Part shown: in pieces, positions 8,226 to 15,357 of the stretch | Layout: each line of letters starts with the position of its first letter | How positions within the stretch are numbered: the first letter of the stretch is position 1 | Position numbers and translations under genes: made by a program | NCBI GenBank assembly: GCA_031283025.1 | Contig: JAITCP010000187.1 | Span: 1 to 16,478, forward strand | Direction of reading: 5' to 3' | DNA: 16,478 nt | Origin: Spirochaetaceae bacterium | Lineage (GTDB): Bacteria; Spirochaetota; Spirochaetia; Treponematales; Breznakiellaceae | The notes under the pieces: model-generated | What the model saw: the letters and a program-made list of their open reading frames with translations, nothing else | The model's database searches: none | Told to the model about the DNA's origin: nothing

Positions 8226-10556
8226 ATGCGAATAAAATCGGTTTTTCTGCCAGCCGCAATCCTCATTTTAACAGGACTTGGATCATGCGGTAATGTAGAG
8301 CTTCCGGAAGTAAGCGGAAGAATAGTGTATGAAGTGCGGGTGCATCCGGTACCAAAGAACGGCTTTTTACGCCTGAGTGAGAGTAAAGTGCCGGGGAGCA
8401 CTTATGTAACTGTTTACGCAAATCCCGCGCCGGGCTACGTACTACAGGGGCTTAGCCGGCAAAACGAATCGGCTTCGTCAAATCCAAGTCCGGTAAATTG
8501 GTCAACACCGGTGTATTCAATGGAAATAACGTCACACATGGCTATTACGGGTACTTTTGTACCTAAAGACCCGGCAAAATTTACCATTTCCGTTGATTCG
8601 GGTATATCCGGCGGAATAATATATCCCGAACGCTACGAGAGAGCAGGTGATATTCAACCGGCTCCCACCATGAGCGAATCCTCCGGTACAAAGATAAAGC
8701 TGACCATACTCCCCGAACCCGGCCTGGATATTGCGGGAGGTTCCCTGAAAGTAACGGGAGTAGCAAGCGGAACCGCAGTGAGCGTAAGCGCCGAAATGCC
8801 CTATATTTTTACCCTTCCCGGCGAGGATGTGCTGGTAGAGGCACGCTTTGAAAAATTACAGCCTCAGGACCTGAAAGAAAGGGCATGGAAATATCTGGAA
8901 GTGGGGGAGTATGACACGGCGGCGGAGTTATATGAAGCCGCGTGGAAACTGGATAAAAACGATCCTGAATTGATTTTATACAGCACATTCGGCCTTTTGG
9001 GAGCTTTACTGACTGACTACGACGTACGCGCCTTGCTTGGCTATGGTTCGCTGTACTTTAGCCCCGTACCGGGCACGATAAATGATTGGGTATGCGATAA
9101 CGCGTACTGGACGGGAACCAACAAATGGTATAAGGACTATGCCGCAACAATTTATACCCCAAAAGACGCCAACCTTCCCCAATTCTATAACCGGTTTTCC
9201 GGTTTTATAAAACCCTTTGGTGATTCTCCCATATCCCAGGAACCCGGCAGGGATCATCTGGTTCCGCTGGATAGAAGGGATACGCGGGAAAAATTCAGCA
9301 ATTATATTTTCTGGGCGCTGATAAGCTCATACCGCAGCGGTTTTAATCCGCTTATAGAAAAGGTTAACCGCTATGTGTTTGGGAAAAAATTCGATGAGGC
9401 GCTTGCGCGTGCACAAACCCTTCCCGCCGCCGCAAAGGTAAGGTTGAATCCCCGCCTTCTGGACAGGTTTGGCCTGGATGACATTTACGCCCCGGACGGT
9501 AACGGCGACTACTATATCGGAAAACCGGAACTGGATTATATTTTTGGAAACCTTTTGGCGGTCCGTGCCGTATTTGATTATCTTTCCGCATATGATTTAT
9601 CCGCAGACTTGCGGAACTGGCTGATGGATTATGTGTATTGGGATCACGGCTTAAACGAGATACTGCGGCAAATGTTTGACCTGCAAACTCACCCAAGCCA
9701 CAAAAATTTGTGGAGGGAGCCGGGTACTGTCGCCAAAATGCTGCCGTTAAAAAATAACTTTCTCAGGATTCGCGACGCGCGGGGCATTTCCAAAGCCAAA
9801 GACAGCATTACCCAGGCATTGGAGATGACCAATTACGCCATGAACTACTGGTATGGTTCTTCGGGCGATACTGCGCGTTTTACAGCGGACGCAAAAGACA
9901 AACGGTTATGGGCAAGGCAGGCATGGGCGCAGGCAAAGGATGCCCTGGAAGGCCGCAATAACGGCATATTTTACTTCACATCATGGTTCCCGCGTTCCCT
10001 GCCCGGTTCTTCATGGCCGAACGCCGGTTCGGGCGAATACCATCCCGATATTTACGACGGCGTACTGATTGGCGATGCGAATCCGCTGGAAGTCAGAAGA
10101 AACAGAATATACGGCGTAAATGTGTCAAGATTTTTTACGCCCGGGGCGTTTACCCTGACAAATCTGTTTACTACGGAGTTGGGCGGTACGGCTCCCAGCC
10201 TTTACAAAATTGAATGGTATGAGGACTACCAGAATGCCTATACACCCATGTATACCGGCAAATATTCCCCGGTAACGGCGCGGTTCACCGACGGAAATAC
10301 CAGAGAGGAACTTACGGTAAACGGAACACTGTACCGGGCGCCGTTCAGGAAATATTCTTTTGAGGTAAATACCGCGTATCTTAAAGAGTTGTTCCCAAAG
10401 GGATTTGGCGCGGTTGGAGACGAAAACGGGGGCAAAGAACTCGTTTATAAAGTATTTCCGTCCATCCCGTTGTGGCCGTGGGCGGTTACGTATTTTTCCG
10501 GGAATAGCCCGGCTTCAAAACTGTATGAAGTCTACCACAAAATAACGGTTGACTAA
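8226..10556 (+). CDS. Lipoprotein with two InlB-like repeats and a TPR
   Basis: This 776-residue protein has a signal peptide with lipobox LGSC and lipidated Cys21. Residues about 34-115 and 118-212 look like two divergent InlB/Flg_new_2-type beta-grasp repeats: a strand pair, a G-x-x-V turn, a PGY or PGLDI segment, and a closing strand ending in GTFVPK or ARFEK. Residues about 218-250 match a tetratricopeptide repeat, with Trp, Leu, Gly-x-Tyr, Ala and a terminal Pro in the right places. The following helix-rich 300 residues contain many Trp and Tyr, and the C-terminal third is more beta-like. The SD-like AAGGAAGGGG at 8210-8219 overlaps the preceding stop codon, so translation may be coupled to the barrel protein. 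The pairing of a TPR lipoprotein with a barrel recalls SusD with SusC, but no SusD homology is claimed. Confidence 0.75.
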   Translation: MRIKSVFLPAAILILTGLGSCGNVELPEVSGRIVYEVRVHPVPKNGFLRLSESKVPGSTYVTVYANPAPGYVLQGLSRQNESASSNPSPVNWSTPVYSMEITSHMAITGTFVPKDPAKFTISVDSGISGGIIYPERYERAGDIQPAPTMSESSGTKIKLTILPEPGLDIAGGSLKVTGVASGTAVSVSAEMPYIFTLPGEDVLVEARFEKLQPQDLKERAWKYLEVGEYDTAAELYEAAWKLDKNDPELILYSTFGLLGALLTDYDVRALLGYGSLYFSPVPGTINDWVCDNAYWTGTNKWYKDYAATIYTPKDANLPQFYNRFSGFIKPFGDSPISQEPGRDHLVPLDRRDTREKFSNYIFWALISSYRSGFNPLIEKVNRYVFGKKFDEALARAQTLPAAAKVRLNPRLLDRFGLDDIYAPDGNGDYYIGKPELDYIFGNLLAVRAVFDYLSAYDLSADLRNWLMDYVYWDHGLNEILRQMFDLQTHPSHKNLWREPGTVAKMLPLKNNFLRIRDARGISKAKDSITQALEMTNYAMNYWYGSSGDTARFTADAKDKRLWARQAWAQAKDALEGRNNGIFYFTSWFPRSLPGSSWPNAGSGEYHPDIYDGVLIGDANPLEVRRNRIYGVNVSRFFTPGAFTLTNLFTTELGGTAPSLYKIEWYEDYQNAYTPMYTGKYSPVTARFTDGNTREELTVNGTLYRAPFRKYSFEVNTAYLKELFPKGFGAVGDENGGKELVYKVFPSIPLWPWAVTYFSGNSPASKLYEVYHKITVD

Positions 10557-10560
10557 TAGA

Positions 10561-10590
10561 GTTGTTCAGAAACTTCAGTTTCCGGACAAC
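10561..10590 (+). repeat. Intergenic imperfect inverted repeat, possible terminator or dispersed hairpin
   Basis: Bases 10561-10573 pair with 10578-10590 around a TTCA loop: thirteen positions with one G-U and one A-C mismatch. It begins four bases after the TPR lipoprotein stop. It is followed only by TTCC and then an A-rich stretch, so termination would be weak. It marks the break between the glycan-surface genes and the acylation cassette. The shape suggests a dispersed intergenic hairpin, but one copy in this window cannot show that. Confidence 0.55.
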
Positions 10591-10620
10591 TTCCTATAAA
10601 AAACTGAAAGGAATTTAGCA

Positions 10621-10947
10621 ATGAAAAAGTTTTTTTTGTTTTTGTCATTAATCTTAATCTTCTTTTCCGGATGCGCCGGGCCGGAAAAGAAATTATTGGG
10701 AACCTGGAAACTGGACGGGAAGGAATTTTATTTTACCTTTTTGAATCACGAAGACCTCAATGTAAACAACGAGATATTCATGAAATATTCGATTACAGAT
10801 GATGGTAAAATTATTCTTGGTGAGGAAGAACCGGTAGCGTTTGAATTAAAGGACGATACCATAACCATCAAACAGGAAGGGCTCAATATAACCTTAACCA
10901 GGGTAAAAAAGCCTGAATTTAAAATACTGACACAGCCGGATTTTTAA
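10621..10947 (+). CDS. Small lipoprotein, lipocalin-like or DUF5640-like
   Basis: This 108-residue protein has a signal peptide with lipobox FSGC and lipidated Cys18. The mature part opens with LLGTWKLDGKEF and continues as alternating beta strands (YSITDDGKIIL, PVAFELKDDTITI, GLNITLTRV). The LGTW opening and all-beta layout match small lipocalin-like or DUF5640-type lipoproteins, which are often of unknown function. The ribosome binding site AAAGGAA lies about seven bases before ATG. The next gene starts 20 bases after its stop, so it likely belongs to the acylation cassette, perhaps as a periplasmic accessory. No enzyme motif is visible. Confidence 0.7.
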   Translation: MKKFFLFLSLILIFFSGCAGPEKKLLGTWKLDGKEFYFTFLNHEDLNVNNEIFMKYSITDDGKIILGEEEPVAFELKDDTITIKQEGLNITLTRVKKPEFKILTQPDF

Positions 10948-10966
10948 TAATCCAGGAGGGTTTTTT

Positions 10967-12619
10967 ATGGAAAAGTTACTGGAAATCACCGTCAGTCAGG
11001 CATTAAGGGATCGGGCGGCAAAGAATAGCGATAAAGAATTTATCGTTTTCCCCAATTCGGGTATTCGCTATACTTTCGGCGATATTGATAAAAAGGCAGA
11101 CGTTCTTGCCAAAGGGCTGCTTGCCGCAGGATTCAAAAAAGGCGATCACATCGGCATCTGGGCGCACAATATTCCTGAATGGGCGCCGTTGTTTTACGCT
11201 ATAGCGCGCGCAGGTTTTGTTACAGTTCCTGTCAACGTTAACTGCAAACATAAAGAGATTGCCTATATCATTGGTCATGCGGACATAAAAGGGCTTTTCT
11301 TTATCGATAAGTACCGCGGAACCGATCTTGCACAAATATTGTATGAGGTAATTCCCGAGCTTAAAAATTCAACTCCCGGCGCGTTACAGTCGGCGCAGTT
11401 TCCCTTCCTGAAACTGGTTGCAAACATGGGAATCTCCGGTTATGAGGGGATGTATACGCTGGAAGACATTGCCAATATGGGAAGCTCCATAGACGCTGCG
11501 GCACTGCAGAAAGCGGAAGCGGAGGTTGCCAATACGGACATTGTCGCGATTATGTATACTTCCGGTACAACCGGTTTCCCCAAAGGGGCGATGCTGACCC
11601 ACAGGGGTATGTTAAACAGCGCCTATTTGGCGTATCGTCCGGGCGCAATGCCGGATGAAAATGCGATTGTGTTTAATCCCCTGCCTTATTTTTATATAAC
11701 GGCACTTTCCGAAGGTTTGCTTGGAGGATTGATATTTGGTTATAAAATAGTCGGAATAGAAGTGTTTGATCCAATATTAAGCCTGGAATTTATCCGGAAG
11801 GAAAATTGTACCTGGATATTCGGCGTACCGTCGGTGTTTATGGCTTTAATAGGACAGCCCAGGTACGATGAATTTGACCTTGGCAAGGTAAAGCATATTT
11901 GCATAGGCGGAACCAATTGTCCGGCGGAATTGTTAAAGAATGTGCTGGTTAAGATGAAACTGGAAAGCCTGTACCATGTATACGGCTTGACCGAGCTATC
12001 GCCCTTTATCACCGATTATGTGCTCAAAGATCCTTCGGATACAAAGGCTGCCTCGGTTGGGAATCCCCTGCCCGGCGTAGAGGTGAGTATACGGAATAAT
12101 GATAACAACGAGTGCCCGTTAAACGTAGAAGGGGAAATATGCGTCCGGGGACACGGAGTGATGAAAGGCTACTATAAAATGGAAGAAGCCACCAGAGAAG
12201 TGATAGACGCGGACGGCTGGCTGCACACCGGCGATTTGGGGCATTTGATTGAAGACGGGTATCTGATGATCGGCGGGCGGAAAAAAGAGATAATTATCCG
12301 GGGCGGCGAGAATGTTTACCCCAAGGAAGTGGAAAATTTATTGCTTACCATGCCGGGTATTCATGACGCGCAGGTGGCGGGTATTCCGTCAGAAAAATAC
12401 GGTGAAGAAGTAGCGGCCTTTGTTATTCTAAAACCGGGCCAGACGGCCGCTGAAGACGAAATTATTAACTTTTGCAGGGAAAGGATCAGCTTTTTCAAGG
12501 CGCCTCAGTATGTGTTTTTTGTTGAGTCGTTTCCGCTTTCGGGGAACGGGAAAGTGCAGAAATTTATGCTCAGCCAAATGGGCATGAAAATGCTTAAAGA
12601 AAAAGGGATCGTCTTATAA
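10967..12619 (+). CDS. Acyl-CoA synthetase (AMP-forming ligase)
   Basis: This 550-residue cytoplasmic enzyme of the ANL superfamily activates a carboxylic acid as acyl-AMP and transfers it to a thiol, normally CoA. The phosphate-binding loop YTSGTTGFPKG starts at residue 197. The adenylate-binding YGLTELS follows in the middle. The HTGDLG motif is at 420-425, the hinge region GRKKEIIIRGGENVYP at about 437, and the catalytic lysine in SGNGKVQKF is Lys529. All core motifs are intact and the length is normal for fatty or medium-chain acyl-CoA synthetases. The strong site AGGAGGG precedes ATG by six bases. It sits 13 bases upstream of an MBOAT gene, so it may supply the acyl donor for that transferase. 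Chain-length specificity cannot be read here; D-Ala activation (DltA) is less likely because of its length and C-terminal style. Confidence 0.88.
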   Translation: MEKLLEITVSQALRDRAAKNSDKEFIVFPNSGIRYTFGDIDKKADVLAKGLLAAGFKKGDHIGIWAHNIPEWAPLFYAIARAGFVTVPVNVNCKHKEIAYIIGHADIKGLFFIDKYRGTDLAQILYEVIPELKNSTPGALQSAQFPFLKLVANMGISGYEGMYTLEDIANMGSSIDAAALQKAEAEVANTDIVAIMYTSGTTGFPKGAMLTHRGMLNSAYLAYRPGAMPDENAIVFNPLPYFYITALSEGLLGGLIFGYKIVGIEVFDPILSLEFIRKENCTWIFGVPSVFMALIGQPRYDEFDLGKVKHICIGGTNCPAELLKNVLVKMKLESLYHVYGLTELSPFITDYVLKDPSDTKAASVGNPLPGVEVSIRNNDNNECPLNVEGEICVRGHGVMKGYYKMEEATREVIDADGWLHTGDLGHLIEDGYLMIGGRKKEIIIRGGENVYPKEVENLLLTMPGIHDAQVAGIPSEKYGEEVAAFVILKPGQTAAEDEIINFCRERISFFKAPQYVFFVESFPLSGNGKVQKFMLSQMGMKMLKEKGIVL

Positions 12620-12632
12620 GGCTAAAACGAAA

Positions 12633-14078
12633 ATGTTATTCAGTTCTATACCGTTTATAATTTTGTTTCTACCTGTAACGCTGCTGCTTTATTATATCTG
12701 TCCTTTTATAAAGGGCAGGAATATTATTCTTCTGCTTGCCAGCCTGTTGTTCTACGCATGGGGCGAGCCGCGTTTTGTATTGATAATGCTCTGCTCCATA
12801 GTTGCGAATTACGGTATTGGGCTGTTAATCGGAAATGCGGGTTTTGCGGATTCAAAAAGGAAAATATCCCTTGTGCTGGGGGTAATAACAAACCTTTCGG
12901 TGTTATTCTTATTCAAATATCTGGGTTTTTTTACGGAAATACTGAATTCGTTGATCAGCGTATTTCACCTGTCAGGTTCGGAGCTTGCAATACATAGGTT
13001 TATTCTGCCTTTGGGCATTTCATTTTACACGTTTCAGTCAATGTCATATCTGATCGATGTTTACCGGAAACCGGAAATGGTACAACGGAATATTCTTGAT
13101 TTGGGCCTGTTCATTTCGTTTTTCCCGCAATTAATTGCCGGGCCAATTGTCCGCTACCATGATATTTGTGAACAGATCAAAAAGCGAAACCATAGTCTTG
13201 ATATGTTCGCCCAGGGGATTGAGCGGTTTATCGTCGGACTGGCGAAAAAAGTCCTGTTGGCAAACACCCTTGCGGAAGTTGTGGACGGAATACTTAAATT
13301 ACCGCCTAACGATATACCGTCCGGGTATTTGATTCTTGTGGTAGTAGCCGCGCAATTACAGTTGTATTATGATTTTTCCGGTTATTCGGATATGGCAATC
13401 GGCCTTGGACGGATGTTTGGTTTTAAGATAATGGAAAACTTTGATTATCCCCTTATCGCTACAAATTCAGTGGATTTCTGGAGGCGCTGGCACATATCGC
13501 TTCAGACATGGTTTCGGGATTATCTTTATATTCCGCTGGGGGGCAGCCGGAAGGGGCCTGCCCGGCAGATTATAAATACGCTCGTAGTATTTACCTTGGT
13601 TGGGCTGTGGCACGGCGCTTCATACAATTTTGTCTTTTTTGGTTTTGCTGTCGGTCTGGCGTTAATACTTGAAAAACCGTTTGCCGCCGGAATTAACCGC
13701 CTGTTAAGCGGCAAGAATCAGGCTGTATTTGCCCTTAAAACAATATTGGCTCTTTGTATTAACAGCTTTATACGGTTTAGCCTGTTTATGTTTTTCCGGC
13801 TTGATATGCATAACTGTCTGGCATTTTATTCTAATTTGTACAGCTTTGGCCGTAAAGTCCCTGTCCCGACAGACGTGCTTCTTCTGACCGACACGCGCTT
13901 TTACATCATGCTGGTATGCGCGCTTGCATTCACCTTCCCCTGGTGGCGCAAACTGAAAATACCCAACAACACGTTGACCGTAAGCATAAAGTACATTGTA
14001 CTTCTTGGCTTGTTTGTTTTGTCGTTTGGCACGCTGACATCAGACGCCTATAATCCTTTTATCTACTTCCGGTTCTGA
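12633..14078 (+). CDS. AlgI-like MBOAT membrane O-acyltransferase
   Basis: This 481-residue polytopic inner-membrane protein belongs to the MBOAT family, close in style to AlgI, the alginate O-acetylation channel-transferase. The N-terminus MLFSSIPFIILFLPVTLLLY and the early LLASLLFYAWGEPRF are typical of AlgI homologues. The conserved block WRRWHISLQTWFRDYLYIPLGG carries His287, and GLWHGASYNF carries His327, the expected catalytic His. Hydrophobic segments run throughout, including the C-terminus. The gene starts 13 bases after the ligase stop with only a poor ribosome binding site (AAGG about 12 bases upstream), which suggests translational coupling. The start fits the family. It probably passes acyl groups to the downstream DHHW protein at the periplasmic face. 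The acceptor is unknown. Confidence 0.9.
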   Translation: MLFSSIPFIILFLPVTLLLYYICPFIKGRNIILLLASLLFYAWGEPRFVLIMLCSIVANYGIGLLIGNAGFADSKRKISLVLGVITNLSVLFLFKYLGFFTEILNSLISVFHLSGSELAIHRFILPLGISFYTFQSMSYLIDVYRKPEMVQRNILDLGLFISFFPQLIAGPIVRYHDICEQIKKRNHSLDMFAQGIERFIVGLAKKVLLANTLAEVVDGILKLPPNDIPSGYLILVVVAAQLQLYYDFSGYSDMAIGLGRMFGFKIMENFDYPLIATNSVDFWRRWHISLQTWFRDYLYIPLGGSRKGPARQIINTLVVFTLVGLWHGASYNFVFFGFAVGLALILEKPFAAGINRLLSGKNQAVFALKTILALCINSFIRFSLFMFFRLDMHNCLAFYSNLYSFGRKVPVPTDVLLLTDTRFYIMLVCALAFTFPWWRKLKIPNNTLTVSIKYIVLLGLFVLSFGTLTSDAYNPFIYFRF

Positions 14079-14088
14079 GGGAGGTTTT

Positions 14089-15282
14089 ATGAAAGTTGTC
14101 AGAATTCTTTATATATTTTTGTTCATTGCCGGCATAACCATACCGCTGCTTTTGCTTGACCGGAAATCTCCGGTGTCCATGCTGGAACGGCGCGTACTGC
14201 CAAAGCCGCCCCGGATTCTTGCCAACGGCAAATTTGACGCCAAACTCCTGGAAACCCTGCCCAGGCAGATAGACGGGTATATTACCGATCGTTTCGCTTT
14301 CAGAAGTAAAATGATTACTTTTATAAAAACAGTTGATTTTTTTGTGCTGGGCAGAAGCCATGATCATAAGCTGCTGGTCGGGAAAGACAGATGGCTGTTT
14401 TATATTGATAAAACTCTTGGCGATGAGTTTGGAAATTTTAAAAAAACAAATTTGTATGACAGTACGCAGATGCAGGCATTCCTCAGGCAGTTATCTCTGG
14501 TTAACGATGCCTGTGAAAAAAACAATGTTCAGTTTGTCTTTCTTATTGTTCCGACAACAAGTACTGTGTACCCGGAAATGGTTCCCTATCCCAGGCCAAA
14601 AGGAATATCGCGCATCGACCAGATACTGGCGGCCCTGCCCAAAAGCATACGGGAAAAAACGATTTTTCCCCTGGACTATTTTCTTGAGAAGAAACAGGAA
14701 AGCCCTTTCCCGCTTTATTATAACAACGGCCTGCACTGGACAAAGCTGTCGTGTTATTACGCCTACGAGCTGCTTAATAAAAAGCTAAAGCCCGCTTTTC
14801 CCAATCTTCCGGAAATACAATTCAGATTTTCCCCGTATGTTGATCCTGGCGAGGATAATTACGCCAGACTGTGGTGGGGCATTGAAAAATTCGGCAGGTC
14901 TTTGGTTATGATGAATGTGGAGCCGGTTGGCGGATGGGAGAAACACTATAAATATGTGGTATGTGAAAATGTGCAGGAAAATATTTACAACACGGTAACC
15001 GGAGCTAATGCAAAAAAAGGAAAATACGGTATCATAACCGAAAACAAGGACCAAAGCCTGCCCACCGCTCTTATCATGCGGGATTCGTATTTTGTCGATC
15101 TTGAACCGTTTATTTCTTCTATGTTTTCAAAAGCGGAATACGTTTGGACTCAGCCCGAGAAAAGAAACATACAATATTTAATTGATATGCCGGTAAAACC
15201 CGATGTTTTTATCTGGGAATTCGCTGAACGGGCACTGGAAGCAATCCCCCAAGCGCGGCCGGGGGAATTTCCCTGGGACTGA
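14089..15282 (+). CDS. AlgX/AlgJ-like DHHW-type SGNH protein
   Basis: This 397-residue protein has one N-terminal transmembrane segment (about residues 5-24) and a periplasmic SGNH-like domain. It matches the AlgX/AlgJ and DHHW families, partners of AlgI-type MBOATs that transfer acyl groups to exopolysaccharide. Visible landmarks are ITDRFAFRSKM near residue 65, VGKDRWLFY near 100, the FVFLIVPTTSTVYPE strand near 149, GLHWTKLS with His216, and IMRDSYF with candidate nucleophile Ser333. The family Asp two residues before the His (D-x-H) is Gly214 here. Ribosome binding site GGGAGG is five bases before ATG, ten bases after the MBOAT stop, so the two are surely co-expressed. The acceptor may be a surface polysaccharide or glycolipid. 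Confidence 0.82.
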   Translation: MKVVRILYIFLFIAGITIPLLLLDRKSPVSMLERRVLPKPPRILANGKFDAKLLETLPRQIDGYITDRFAFRSKMITFIKTVDFFVLGRSHDHKLLVGKDRWLFYIDKTLGDEFGNFKKTNLYDSTQMQAFLRQLSLVNDACEKNNVQFVFLIVPTTSTVYPEMVPYPRPKGISRIDQILAALPKSIREKTIFPLDYFLEKKQESPFPLYYNNGLHWTKLSCYYAYELLNKKLKPAFPNLPEIQFRFSPYVDPGEDNYARLWWGIEKFGRSLVMMNVEPVGGWEKHYKYVVCENVQENIYNTVTGANAKKGKYGIITENKDQSLPTALIMRDSYFVDLEPFISSMFSKAEYVWTQPEKRNIQYLIDMPVKPDVFIWEFAERALEAIPQARPGEFPWD

Positions 15283-15322
15283 TACAGAAGTATAGCCGCC
15301 ATCCGGCTGACGGCGCGGTTCA

Positions 15323-15351
15323 TTGAACAGTTCCCCATTTTATGGCACAAT
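15323..15351 (+). promoter_or_regulatory. Promoter of trpS
   Basis: TTGAAC at 15323-15328 and CACAAT at 15346-15351 each match four of six positions of the sigma-70 boxes, with an ideal 17-base spacer. TG at 15343-15344 gives an extended -10 element. The expected transcription start, about seven bases after the -10, falls at or next to the GTG start at 15358. Confidence 0.5.
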
Positions 15352-15357
15352 ATTCCC

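Noticed and set aside
10595..10600. TATAAA as a -10 box for the small lipoprotein
   Set aside because: No -35-like sequence lies at suitable spacing and there is no extended -10 TG, so it is not supported beyond base composition.
10967..15282. A classical dlt (D-alanylation) operon
   Set aside because: No DltC carrier protein is present, the ligase has the length and C-terminal motifs of acyl-CoA synthetases, and the MBOAT and DHHW proteins look more like AlgI and AlgX/AlgJ.
15293..15318. Terminator hairpin after the DHHW gene
   Set aside because: Only a four-base GC stem with a ten-base loop can be drawn and no U-tract follows.
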